DNA from: Bacillaceae bacterium
GTDB lineage: Bacteria > Bacillota > Bacilli > JACDOE01
DNA: 64,000 nt
Assembly: GCA_017656255.1 (NCBI GenBank)
Contig: JACDOE010000001.1
Span: forward strand, 561,205 to 625,204
Direction of reading: 5' to 3'
Shown here: piece after piece, positions 34,018 to 42,736 of the stretch
Layout of the letters: every line of letters starts with the position of its first letter
How positions within the stretch are numbered: position 1 is the stretch's first letter
Position numbers and translations under genes: made by a program
The notes under the pieces: model-generated
What the model saw: only the letters and a program-made list of their open reading frames with translations
What the model was told of the DNA's origin: nothing
Databases searched by the model: none

Positions 34018-34551
34018 TCATCGACCTAATGCCTGTGATTCTGTTTCCTCATCATCCAATTCACCCGAGCGTAACTTGATCACGGAACGGATGACTTCAG
34101 CAGAAAATTGTAACGTCATCAATAACGAACCCAGGGGCATCATGGATTGCGGAATGGCGAGATAGGTTCTTGAAATCTGCATGGATCGCGTTCCCGACTC
34201 CACTGAATCCCAGAAAAAATCAGCTGTTGTATAAGTGATCACCGCAAAGATGGCAAAACCCGCCAGAAATGCATAGAGATCGAGAAAAACACGTGCTTTT
34301 CCTTTAACAAATTTGTGCAAAAAAACCATGCGAATGTGCCCTTTTTCTTTAAGGGTGTATGCCAGTCCCAGAAAAGTAATCCCCACCATGAGATAGGCCG
34401 TATATTCTTCCGTTATATAAATCGTGCGATCCATCAGCGTTCGAACCAGAATCTCTGTGATGACAAGTGCCACACCGGCAAGCATCATCAACCCCGCTAT
34501 CACACCAAAAAAAGAAGAAACACGATCAATCCATCGTACAAATTTTTCCAT
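34018..34551 (-). CDS. dctQ: TRAP transporter small permease DctQ
   Basis: 177 residues with four membrane segments (about 15-35, 50-70, 88-110, 130-155) and the DctQ-type pattern EYTAYLMVGITFLGLAYTLKEKGHIRM. It pairs with DctM. It lies 39 bases upstream of dctM and, unusually, is separated from dctP by a clear terminator, which would lower permease amounts relative to binding protein. Confidence 0.92.
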   Translation of the reverse strand: MEKFVRWIDRVSSFFGVIAGLMMLAGVALVITEILVRTLMDRTIYITEEYTAYLMVGITFLGLAYTLKEKGHIRMVFLHKFVKGKARVFLDLYAFLAGFAIFAVITYTTADFFWDSVESGTRSMQISRTYLAIPQSMMPLGSLLMTLQFSAEVIRSVIKLRSGELDDEETESQALGR

Positions 34552-34584
34552 ACACCTCGCCCCCTTTCACCATCATATTAATAT

Positions 34585-34624
34585 AAAAAAAGCAACCGAC
34601 AAACTTGTCCAGCTGCCGGTTGCA
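34585..34624 (-). terminator. intra-operon terminator between dctP and dctQ
   Basis: On the minus strand GCAACCG pairs with CGGTTGC around an 18-base loop, then seven T. It lies inside the transport operon, so it probably acts as a partial terminator that sets high DctP over DctQM. Confidence 0.82.
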
Positions 34625-34640
34625 TTCTGTCATGCTTATT

Positions 34641-35703
34641 TTAACGACCGACTTCTTCTTTAAACTTGTCCACAATTTCCTTCGCTTCAGCCGGTGCAGA
34701 TTCTAACCAATTCTGTCTGATATCTTCGGTGACTTCAGACAATTCATTTAAAAATTCCTGACTCGGTGTTAGTGTTGTAATGCCATTTTCATTGACGACA
34801 GCTTCTTTTTCTTTATCCAGTTGTGCAACTTTCTCCCACATTTCTTCTTCCATTTCTTTACCGGCCTGAATGATGGCTTCCTGTGTTTCTTTATCCAGTT
34901 TGTTGAATTCATCCAGATTGACGGTCACCAGATTTGTAGCCATCGTCACACTGGCGGGTACATAGTAATCCAGTACTTCCCAGAACTTGGCATCCACGGC
35001 TGTCGGCGTGGAAGTCAGGACGGAATCAATAACCCCGGTCGCCAGTGAAGAATATACTTCGCTGAAAGGCAGCGGATACGGTGTTCCCCCGGCGGCTTCT
35101 ACCACGAGCGCACCGTTCTCATCATACGTACGCATTTTCAAACCTTTCATATCTTCAAGAGACTTTACTTCATCCTTTGTCCAGAAACCGGCTGCCGGCC
35201 ACGGTGCAATGTAAAGAATTTTCTGGTTCCATTTTTCTTCGGCTACTTGATCAAAATACGGACGGGCAATATCGTTCAGCAACTTACCTTCTTCAAAATT
35301 TTGCACCAGAAACGGCAGCGTGACAACACCAAAGAGCGGCTCATCCCCGGCAACTCCACTGGTCAACATGTCAGACACCGGCACGACACCGTCACGTACG
35401 GCTTTAAGAAGTTCCGGTCCTTTGTAACCAAGGGCTCCAACCGGTCTTAACTTCAAGCTCAACCATTCCACCTGTTGCTTCCTTGACTTTCGCGGCGAAC
35501 GCTTCAAGTCCCTCACTGTGATGATTGTTAGGCGGCCAAACAGAATTGGCAACCCACTTCACGGGTTCTGCTGTCTCCTTTTCCGGCTCTGACGTTTCAT
35601 TGTTCCCCGTGTTGTTGGCAGCATTATCATTTCCGCCACCACAACCGGCCAGTGCCAGAGACAATGTCAGAATGGCAACAAGACTCCATACAAATTTGCG
35701 CAT
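34641..35703 (-). pseudogene. dctP: TRAP substrate-binding protein DctP, interrupted by one frameshift
   Basis: Two overlapping frames together give a complete DctP lipoprotein of about 350 residues. The first (from ATG 35703) has a signal with lipobox LALAGC, an acidic linker and the start of the binding domain, VKWVANSVWPPNNHHSEGL. The second holds the rest, for example AVRDGVVPVSDMLTSGVAGDEPLFGVVTLPFL and GVIDSVLTSTPTAVDAKFWEVLDYYV. A single extra base near 35440, within CCGGTTGGAGCC on the minus strand, moves the frame; removing one T restores VKTGGALGYKGPELL. The intact sigma-54 promoter, ribosome site and downstream permeases suggest a very recent mutation or an assembly error. Confidence 0.85.
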
Positions 35704-35757
35704 AATCGTACGTTTCCCCCTTTTTGAGAATGTGTTTTTATACAGTCCTAACTAATA

Positions 35758-35773
35758 TGCAAGTTGCGTGCCA
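35758..35773 (-). promoter_or_regulatory. sigma-54 (-24/-12) promoter of the TRAP/oxoprolinase operon
   Basis: On the minus strand TGGCACGCAACTTGCA is a near-perfect sigma-54 promoter, GG and GC ten bases apart. It lies 55 bases upstream of dctP and just downstream of the gene for an NtrC-type activator. Confidence 0.93.
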
Positions 35774-35831
35774 AAAAATAAAATCCCATTATTTCAGTAA
35801 TAATCGGACTTTTTCAACATCATGTTCGATT

Positions 35832-35854
35832 AAAAAACCGCCCTGATCGGGCGA
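35832..35854 (-). terminator. terminator after the response regulator gene
   Basis: On the minus strand CGCCC pairs with GGGCG around four to five bases and is followed by GTTTTTTAA. Confidence 0.78.
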
Positions 35855-35891
35855 TTTCGCACATTTTACAGGTTTGCGCACACAACACCGG

Positions 35892-37313
35892 TTATGCCTT
35901 GGGAAAATACTTGTCGATTCTTCTCTGCAGAGCATAGCGGCTGATCCCGAGTAAAGCGGAGGCCTGGGAGATGTTCCAGCGCGTTTTTTGTAATGCCGCC
36001 TCAATATACTTTTTCTCCAGGTCCTCGACCATCTTTTCCAGGGATACACCGTCTTCGCTTAACCGGATCTCATACGTTCCGTCGTCTCTCACCATTGTAT
36101 CCGGGGGAGATGTTTCAACCGAAGTCCGGTCATCCTTCTCGAGCTGCACCAGTTCTTTGGGCAGATCCTCAATCCCGACGTAGGCGTCCCGTTGCAGAAT
36201 CGCAATCCGTTCCATCATGTTTTTAAGCTCGCGGATGTTACCGGGCCATGCATACTGCAACAATCGCTGTTTAACTGTTTCTGTCAGTTGTAATGGTTGC
36301 CTGCCCATTTGATAACAGTACTCGTCGAGAAAATGTTCAGCCAGGAGCAGAATGTCCTGTTCCCTTTCACGCAGGGGCGGCAACGTGATCGGCACGACAT
36401 TCAACCGATAAAATAAATCAGAACGAAACGTATTTTCTTCGACCATCTGTTCCAAGTTTCGATGAGTGGCGGCTATCACCCTGACATCCACCTGAATGTC
36501 ACGAAAACCGCCGACACGTTTGAATTTTCGTTCCTCCAGAAATCGGAGCAGTTTTACCTGCATTTCAGGTGCCAGTTCACCGATTTCATCCAGAAAAAGG
36601 GTGCCGCCGTCCGCCCATTCAAATAGCCCTTTCTTCATTTGATTGGCCCCGGTAAAGGCCCCTTTCTCATGACCGAACAGTTCGCTTTCAATCAGGTTGG
36701 CCGGCAGTGCCCCGCAATTAATCGCCATAAAAGGGCGTTCTTTTCGTTCACTTTTCTGATGGATGTAACGGGCGGCCAGTTCCTTTCCGGTCCCCGTCTC
36801 TCCCCGAATCAAAACGGTTGTATCCTTCACGGCAGCAACCCGTTCCAGTTCTCTCACGAAAGCCTCTGTCGCCGGACTCACCCCGATGAATGAAACCGTC
36901 TGACTCTTTTTCTCCTGGCGATAGAGTTCCACTTCCGACTGCAGGTTTATATGATTAAACGTCCGATTAACCAGTAATTGCACTTCTTCCAGCTCAAACG
37001 GTTTGTTAATATAGTCGACGGCTCCGGATTTGATGGCCCGAACTGTGCTTTTGGTATCACCGTAAGCGGTCATGATAACCACGGCTATTTCGGGATCGGT
37101 TGTCTTGATCTGTTCAAGAAAATCAAGACCGTTGCCATCCGGAAGCCGAATGTCAAGAAAGATAATATGCGGTAAAAAATCCTTTATCACACGCTCGGCT
37201 TCCTGAATGTTCGCAACGGCATTTACCTGGTATCCCTGATCTTCCAGCCCGGCTTTGAGAGATAGGCGCAGGGTCATTTCATCATCGACGATCAGGATGC
37301 GTTGTTCGTTCAA
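35892..37313 (-). CDS. NtrC-family response regulator (sigma-54 activator)
   Basis: 473 residues: a receiver domain (1-120) with phospho-acceptor Asp54 in IIFLDIRLPDG; an AAA+ domain (about 145-380) with Walker A GETGTGKE, GAFTGA in GHEKGAFTGANQMKKG and LFLDEIGEL; and a Fis-type helix-turn-helix at the C-terminus (NISQASALLGISRYALQRRI). It follows directly the histidine kinase gene, with no gap. It lies next to the sigma-54 promoter of the TRAP operon, which is its most probable target. Confidence 0.93.
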   Translation of the reverse strand: MNEQRILIVDDEMTLRLSLKAGLEDQGYQVNAVANIQEAERVIKDFLPHIIFLDIRLPDGNGLDFLEQIKTTDPEIAVVIMTAYGDTKSTVRAIKSGAVDYINKPFELEEVQLLVNRTFNHINLQSEVELYRQEKKSQTVSFIGVSPATEAFVRELERVAAVKDTTVLIRGETGTGKELAARYIHQKSERKERPFMAINCGALPANLIESELFGHEKGAFTGANQMKKGLFEWADGGTLFLDEIGELAPEMQVKLLRFLEERKFKRVGGFRDIQVDVRVIAATHRNLEQMVEENTFRSDLFYRLNVVPITLPPLREREQDILLLAEHFLDEYCYQMGRQPLQLTETVKQRLLQYAWPGNIRELKNMMERIAILQRDAYVGIEDLPKELVQLEKDDRTSVETSPPDTMVRDDGTYEIRLSEDGVSLEKMVEDLEKKYIEAALQKTRWNISQASALLGISRYALQRRIDKYFPKA

Positions 37314-38711
37314 TTATGCCCCCTCCTTTTGCACCACAGGAAAACGCAGGATAAAGACCGTCCCTTTTCCCTGTTCACTTAACACATCGATTTCACCATT
37401 GTTTTGCAGGACCAGTTGATGAACCATAGATAAACCCAGTCCGGTTCCCTTCGGGGACGTTGTGTAAAATGGATCGAAAATTTTATCAATCGCTTCCCCG
37501 TCAATTCCGTTTCCATCGTCTTTCACGAATATTTCCCCTTCTTCACCGGAAGAGAAGGATATCTCGCCCCCTCCCGGCATCGCTTTAATTGCATTCAGGC
37601 TCAAATTAATGATGATTTGTTTAAAATGATCCGGATCTACCTGATAATATAAATTTTTCGCAATGCGATTATGAAATGCAATATGTTGATCCTCACTCTC
37701 TTTTTCCAGTAGAACCAGGGTCTGATTGACCACGTCATAAGCGGATATGGTACGGGTCTGAGGTTCCCTGGGCCGGGCCAGGTTTAACAGATTGGAAATA
37801 ATGCGATTGACCCTGTCGATCTCACCCGTGATCCCTTCAAAAAGACTCTGATTCTCTTTATCCAATTGCAAACGGGAGGCAAGCACCTGAATCGTCGTCT
37901 TGATTCCGGCCAGCGGATTGCGAATCTCGTGGGCGATACCGGAGGCCATCTGGCCCATCGCTGCCAGGCGTTCGATCCGCTCCATCTTTTTTTCCAGGCG
38001 TTTCTTCTCCTCCAGGTTATCGATCATCTCTTTGATGGACCGGGACAGCACGCCAATTTCATCATTTCGGGACAGGGGAATCTCCCCTTTCTCCTCAGCT
38101 TTCCCGCTCCCCAGTTGCTGGCAAAAGGTGGCCAGGTTTTTGATCGGGCGAGAAATATGATGGGACAGTAAGATCGTCATTTCCACTGCAACAATGGCGG
38201 CAATGATCATCACCAGTAACGTATTTTTCTGGATATCGATCAGAGGTTCCGCCAGATAGGAATAGCTGAATGGAATCACTACCGACCAGCCCCATTCCTG
38301 AAAATGATGGATCATGACCCATTCTTCCTCAAACCCGATTGTTTCCTGGTTTCTCTGAAAGGTGCCGTTCTCTTTTTGCAGTAAAGGAGACCACCACGCC
38401 GTTAATACATCCTCATCCAGGTTGCGAGTCTGATCGATCAGGATCAGAGAATTCATCTGTAATATAAAGGCCTTAGCCAGTTTTTCCGCCTGTTCATGAC
38501 TTAATCCGCCCTGCCTCACCTGTCGATCCAGGGTGTTCAGATAGCTGGCAACCGTCTCCATCTTATTCTCAGCCTGTTCAAATTGATCACTCTTGTAGGA
38601 CTGAAAATTGGTCCAGTAGGCGGCCGATCCAATGGCCAAACTGGGAAGCAATACCACGATCAAAAAAGGAATCATGATTTTCTTCTCAATGGTCCGTTTC
38701 TGCCTCATCAT
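37314..38711 (-). CDS. membrane sensor histidine kinase
   Basis: 465 residues: two membrane segments (about 12-32 and 163-185) enclosing an extracellular sensing region of about 130 residues, a HAMP linker, the phospho-acceptor His near 260 in MASGIAHEIRNPLAGIKTT, and the HATPase_c domain with NLSLNAIKAMPGGG, DDGNGIDGEAIDKIFDPFYTTSPKGTGLGLS in parts. NtrB/AtoS type, partner of the response regulator encoded directly after it. The gene overlaps the symporter stop by four bases, so symporter, kinase and regulator form one operon. The symporter substrate may also be the signal. Confidence 0.93.
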   Translation of the reverse strand: MMRQKRTIEKKIMIPFLIVVLLPSLAIGSAAYWTNFQSYKSDQFEQAENKMETVASYLNTLDRQVRQGGLSHEQAEKLAKAFILQMNSLILIDQTRNLDEDVLTAWWSPLLQKENGTFQRNQETIGFEEEWVMIHHFQEWGWSVVIPFSYSYLAEPLIDIQKNTLLVMIIAAIVAVEMTILLSHHISRPIKNLATFCQQLGSGKAEEKGEIPLSRNDEIGVLSRSIKEMIDNLEEKKRLEKKMERIERLAAMGQMASGIAHEIRNPLAGIKTTIQVLASRLQLDKENQSLFEGITGEIDRVNRIISNLLNLARPREPQTRTISAYDVVNQTLVLLEKESEDQHIAFHNRIAKNLYYQVDPDHFKQIIINLSLNAIKAMPGGGEISFSSGEEGEIFVKDDGNGIDGEAIDKIFDPFYTTSPKGTGLGLSMVHQLVLQNNGEIDVLSEQGKGTVFILRFPVVQKEGA

Positions 38712-40129
38712 GTACGCTCCCTGTCTTTCATGAAAAATAAGATGCCAGACACAATCACAGACGGAATGGCGGGATGAAAATAACGACTCACGTCTTCAGA
38801 AATCAACAGAAAACTGATGATATAGGTCACCATACCGCCGACAAAAGAAAACATCGCTCTCCGACTGGTTGCACGTTGATCATAAAGGCCACCAAATAAG
38901 GGAAAGAAAAAGGTGGCGGCAATCATCCCCCAGATATGACCGCTGAATCGAACAAGGTCCTGCAGGGGAGTCAGGGATAAAACAAGCGCCAGTGTAACCA
39001 GAATCACGATGAGCCAGCGGTTATAGACCAGTAATTTCCGATCAGAAAGAGAGGTCTTTCGCACCACCTGATAGATGTCATAAATGGCACTGCTCCCGAT
39101 TAAAAGAAGTTGCGAATTGGCGGTTGAAATACTGGCGGCAATAATGCTGATCAATATGATGCCCTTGAGGGGCGAAACAATAAACTCACTCATCATATAA
39201 GGGAAAATCTGATCGGTTGCCATCTCAGTCCCTGCTGGAATAAGCACTCTCCCGCCCATCCCGACGACAGCCAGCGCCAGATAAACAAAGGATAACAAAA
39301 GTACACTGACCGTTATCATTTTATACGCCGTCATTTTGCTGCGAGCGGACCAGACTCTGACCAGATACTGGGGATTAACCGCGAGCCCCAGCCCCAGAGT
39401 GAAAAAGGAACTGATAAAAAAAGCGATTGACATAGCCCCTTCCGGCAAAGGAACGAATAATTGCTGACTTTCTTCACCCGGGAATCGATCCAGTATCTGC
39501 GCATGCATCCGTTCAATCCCGCCCACCTCATTCAGGACAAGAAACGCGGCGACAAGGGCACCGGCCAGAATCAGTACAAAATTCACCATATCGGTTCGAG
39601 CCACAGAATGCATGCCGCCAAAGGTGGTATAGATGATGAACAAAAAAATCAGGAAAATACCAACCGTATAGGGAATCCCCAGCAATTTCCCGATGACGAT
39701 ACCAAACCCCTGGATTTGAATTACCAGATACAGCAGATAGCTCAGTAATAAAATAAATCCGGCGATCACCTGCAGGGACTTTGAATCATATCGAACGCGA
39801 AAAAATGCCGGTACACTAATGACATCATACTCATATAATTTATCCACCAGTAACACCATTACAGCCGCACCCAGAAACCAGCAAACTGCTGTAAACAGAA
39901 TGGTCGAATAGCCGTGATAGAAGACAAGTCCGGTAAATCCCAACATGGAAGCCGCACTAAACCAGGTTGCCCCGAAGGTGGCAATACTGCTCCAGGTGCC
40001 GAGCCGGCGACTGGCCACAAAATAGTCTTTTAAACTTTCACTCCGGTCAAAACCATGTCGGCCGAGTATCAAAATGAGAATGGTATAAAACACAAAAAAC
40101 CCCAGATATAATATCGGATCATACGTCAT
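38708..40129 (-). CDS. sodium:solute symporter (SSS family)
   Basis: 473 residues, about 13 membrane segments. Family marks are ATFGATWFSAASMLGFTGLVFYHGYS in the first helices, GGMHSVARTDMVNFVLIL and the SIIAASISTANSQLLLIGSSAIYDIY stretch that holds the sodium site. The nearest relatives are proline, pantothenate and short-acid permeases. It is translationally coupled to the tiny membrane protein upstream and to the histidine kinase downstream. Confidence 0.92.
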   Translation of the reverse strand: MTYDPILYLGFFVFYTILILILGRHGFDRSESLKDYFVASRRLGTWSSIATFGATWFSAASMLGFTGLVFYHGYSTILFTAVCWFLGAAVMVLLVDKLYEYDVISVPAFFRVRYDSKSLQVIAGFILLLSYLLYLVIQIQGFGIVIGKLLGIPYTVGIFLIFLFIIYTTFGGMHSVARTDMVNFVLILAGALVAAFLVLNEVGGIERMHAQILDRFPGEESQQLFVPLPEGAMSIAFFISSFFTLGLGLAVNPQYLVRVWSARSKMTAYKMITVSVLLLSFVYLALAVVGMGGRVLIPAGTEMATDQIFPYMMSEFIVSPLKGIILISIIAASISTANSQLLLIGSSAIYDIYQVVRKTSLSDRKLLVYNRWLIVILVTLALVLSLTPLQDLVRFSGHIWGMIAATFFFPLFGGLYDQRATSRRAMFSFVGGMVTYIISFLLISEDVSRYFHPAIPSVIVSGILFFMKDRERT

Positions 40130-40250
40130 GGTCGTTTCTCCTTCTTCGTTTCAGAATCACCAGCAGTACCGGCAACAGGCTGGATAAAGCAAACGGGATT
40201 CCGATACCGAACCAGGTCATAGCAGGTAGCTCAAGCCACATCTTGTCCAT
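40119..40250 (-). CDS. symporter small accessory membrane protein
   Basis: A 43-residue frame with one membrane segment (MTWFGIGIPFALSSLLPVLLVIL) flanked by a short acidic head and the basic tail KRRRRNDHDV. It overlaps the ATG of the symporter gene by 11 bases in a different frame, so both would be translated together. Tiny one-helix proteins in this position occur with many SSS symporters and are annotated as small accessory subunits. Fourth-codon Met is an alternative start. AAAAGG lies upstream. Confidence 0.78.
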   Translation of the reverse strand: MDKMWLELPAMTWFGIGIPFALSSLLPVLLVILKRRRRNDHDV

Positions 40251-40413
40251 CAACCTTTTCGTCAAATTTTTTATGTTGCATCTATTTTTATTAATACCAT
40301 ACCATGTCGGAAATAAAATAAAAACCAGCCACTACATGATCATGACGGTGAACATGACACTTTTCAATCTGTGAAAATTCATGATTCGTTTTTAAAATAT
40401 TTTAAATTTTTTG

Positions 40414-40442
40414 TTGATTAAGGGGTGGAATTGTCGTATATT
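40414..40442 (+). promoter_or_regulatory. candidate sigma-A promoter of the GGDEF gene
   Basis: TTGATT (40414-40419) and TATATT (40437-40442) are 17 bases apart in an AT-rich region, 78 bases before the TTG start. Confidence 0.5.
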
Positions 40443-40519
40443 TCTAATAACACCGGGTACTTTAACCCAGTCACATTTAACCATCTGATAGTTTTTTTAA
40501 AAAAAAGGAGCGAATCGGC

Positions 40520-42709
40520 TTGCATCAAAAGCCCCACAAATTTACGTTATTTTTCATTATATTGTTTCTCCTCCCTTTCCTCATCACGGGCTGCCAGAAC
40601 CAGGTTGAAGAAATGAAAAAAATTCCTTTCGAACTCAAAATACTTGAAGATCGCAACGGTGAATGGCGAATTTCTGATATCGTTCAAAAACCCCGGAGTG
40701 ATTGGCAGTCTTATCAACAGGGCCATCAATTGGGTTACACAAACGCTGTCTACTGGATTCATGTGATTCCCCCGACCCATATGAAACCTGATCCCTTATG
40801 GTATCTGGAAATTCATAATGCAAGCCTGGATCACATTCAGTTATTTGTTCAAAGAGATGATATGACCTTCGAATCCAGAACAACCGGTGATTTATATCCC
40901 TTTTCACAGCGGGAAATCAACTACAAAAATTTTGTATTCCCCCTCTCTTCATCACAAATGATAACGGAAGACTTTTATTTAAGAATTGAAGCCAGTGGTG
41001 CAATGGATTTTCCCTTGACCCTCTGGACCCCGGATGGTTTTATTGAATCCAAAATTATGTCCCTGTTAGGCTGGGGCGCTTTTACAGGCACGATGGGGAT
41101 TATGATTGTTTATCATCTTTTGTTTTTTGTCGCTTCGCGAAATACAGCCTATTTTTATTATGCTGCCCTTATGACAGGTATTCTTCTGTTTCAGTTAACG
41201 GATAGCGGCCTTGCTTTTCAGTACCTGTGGCCTCAATTTCCCGGGTGGAATGTGAGTGCACCGGGATTTTTCGCCGGTTTTATCCTGCTTGTCCTTGTAT
41301 TATTCTCACAAACATTTTTGCAGACAAAGAAACATCATCCACGGATGCACAATGTATTAAATTCTTTGAATATCATGGTTGTGGTCATAACCACCACCTT
41401 ATTTTTTGGAAACCATTCTGTTTTGTTTCGCAGTTTAATGTATCTCAGTTTTATCACATTTATCATCTTAATAATTTTGGCGGTATCCCGAATGAGACAG
41501 GGTTACTCACCGGCTCGCTATTATCTGCTTTCATTCTCAGCCCTGATTGCAGGAGGTACCGCGAGCATGGCACGAAATCTGGGGTTTTTGCCGTCGAATA
41601 TTCTTACAAATAACGGGATGAAAATCGGTTCGCTCCTTTTTCTGATCGTGTTGTCTTTTGGCATTATGAATTTAATTAACGCCTTAAAAAAAGAAAACCT
41701 GAGGATTCATCAACATCGGCAACTTTTAGAGACGCTTTATCAGATGACCAATTCCATCACATCAACCTATGATCTAAATGAACTTGCTGAGCGAATATTG
41801 CCGATTATGAGACAGATTCTGCCCACTAAAAACGCTTTTTTGTTTTTGAAAAGCGGTTCGACATATAAATTAAAGGCAAGTGCCGGCGAATATGGTCCCA
41901 GGCGAATAACGTCTATTTTTCATATCATCAAGAACCATGACAACTTACACAACCATGAGCAGGACAAGTTGTTTCCGCTTGAGACGAGTGGTAACCGTTC
42001 GGATCGTCCTTCCCACTGGGCCCTGTCCATTCCAATTGTGTATGAATCAGACATTCTTGGCTTTATCATTTTGTGTGATAAAGACAGAGACCGGTTTGAA
42101 GATTACAAAATGGAAGTGATTCGCAGTTTCAGTCAAACAGCTGCCATCGCCATCAAGAACTCTCAATTGTTTGAGGAAGTCCAATTAAAAGCAGTGACGG
42201 ATGATTTAACCGGTCTTTATAACCGCAGGCATTTTTTTGAACTTGCCGACATAGAAATGAGCCGTTCGTTACGTTATTCAAATGAACTTTCCATCATGAT
42301 GCTGGATATTGATTTTTTCAAAAGAATTAATGACAAGTATGGTCATATCATCGGGGATGAAATCCTGAAGAAAACGGCCATACGCCTGAAACAAAGGCTT
42401 CGAAGCACTGATATCATCGGTCGATTCGGAGGTGAAGAATTTGTCATCCTCCTGCCCGAGACAAATTTGCATGATGCGGTCCGTGTCGGCGAACAATTAA
42501 GAACGTTTATTCAGGACCATCCCTTTGATGTCGGGATTGAAAACGATATATCCATCACCATCAGTGCTGGCGTAGCGGCTGTCACAAAAGAAACCACTAC
42601 CATCGATGACCTGGTAGAAACCGCAGACCGGGCTTTGTACAAAGCTAAAGAAAGTGGCAGGAACACAATCGTTTCAAGGTTAATATACGGAAGTGATGAT
42701 CCGGGTTAA
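40520..42709 (+). CDS. 7TM-DISM receptor diguanylate cyclase (DISMED2-7TM-GAF-GGDEF)
   Basis: 729 residues. The TTG start has AAAGGAG upstream. A signal with lipobox-like LITGC is followed by an extracellular 7TMR-DISMED2 domain (about 35-170, with NAVYWIHV and WYLEIHNASLDHIQLFV), seven membrane helices (about 180-390), a GAF domain (about 410-545) and a C-terminal GGDEF domain (about 560-725). The active-site motif is intact as GGEEF in GRFGGEEFVILLPE, with DDLTGLYNRRHF before it, so cyclic-di-GMP synthesis is expected. DISMED2 domains are thought to bind carbohydrates or similar ligands. Lipid attachment of a protein with this topology is possible but not certain. It is convergent with the GH3 operon. 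Confidence 0.92.
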   Translation: MHQKPHKFTLFFIILFLLPFLITGCQNQVEEMKKIPFELKILEDRNGEWRISDIVQKPRSDWQSYQQGHQLGYTNAVYWIHVIPPTHMKPDPLWYLEIHNASLDHIQLFVQRDDMTFESRTTGDLYPFSQREINYKNFVFPLSSSQMITEDFYLRIEASGAMDFPLTLWTPDGFIESKIMSLLGWGAFTGTMGIMIVYHLLFFVASRNTAYFYYAALMTGILLFQLTDSGLAFQYLWPQFPGWNVSAPGFFAGFILLVLVLFSQTFLQTKKHHPRMHNVLNSLNIMVVVITTTLFFGNHSVLFRSLMYLSFITFIILIILAVSRMRQGYSPARYYLLSFSALIAGGTASMARNLGFLPSNILTNNGMKIGSLLFLIVLSFGIMNLINALKKENLRIHQHRQLLETLYQMTNSITSTYDLNELAERILPIMRQILPTKNAFLFLKSGSTYKLKASAGEYGPRRITSIFHIIKNHDNLHNHEQDKLFPLETSGNRSDRPSHWALSIPIVYESDILGFIILCDKDRDRFEDYKMEVIRSFSQTAAIAIKNSQLFEEVQLKAVTDDLTGLYNRRHFFELADIEMSRSLRYSNELSIMMLDIDFFKRINDKYGHIIGDEILKKTAIRLKQRLRSTDIIGRFGGEEFVILLPETNLHDAVRVGEQLRTFIQDHPFDVGIENDISITISAGVAAVTKETTTIDDLVETADRALYKAKESGRNTIVSRLIYGSDDPG

Positions 42710-42736
42710 ACCGGTTCCGTGGCCACTTCTCATTTT

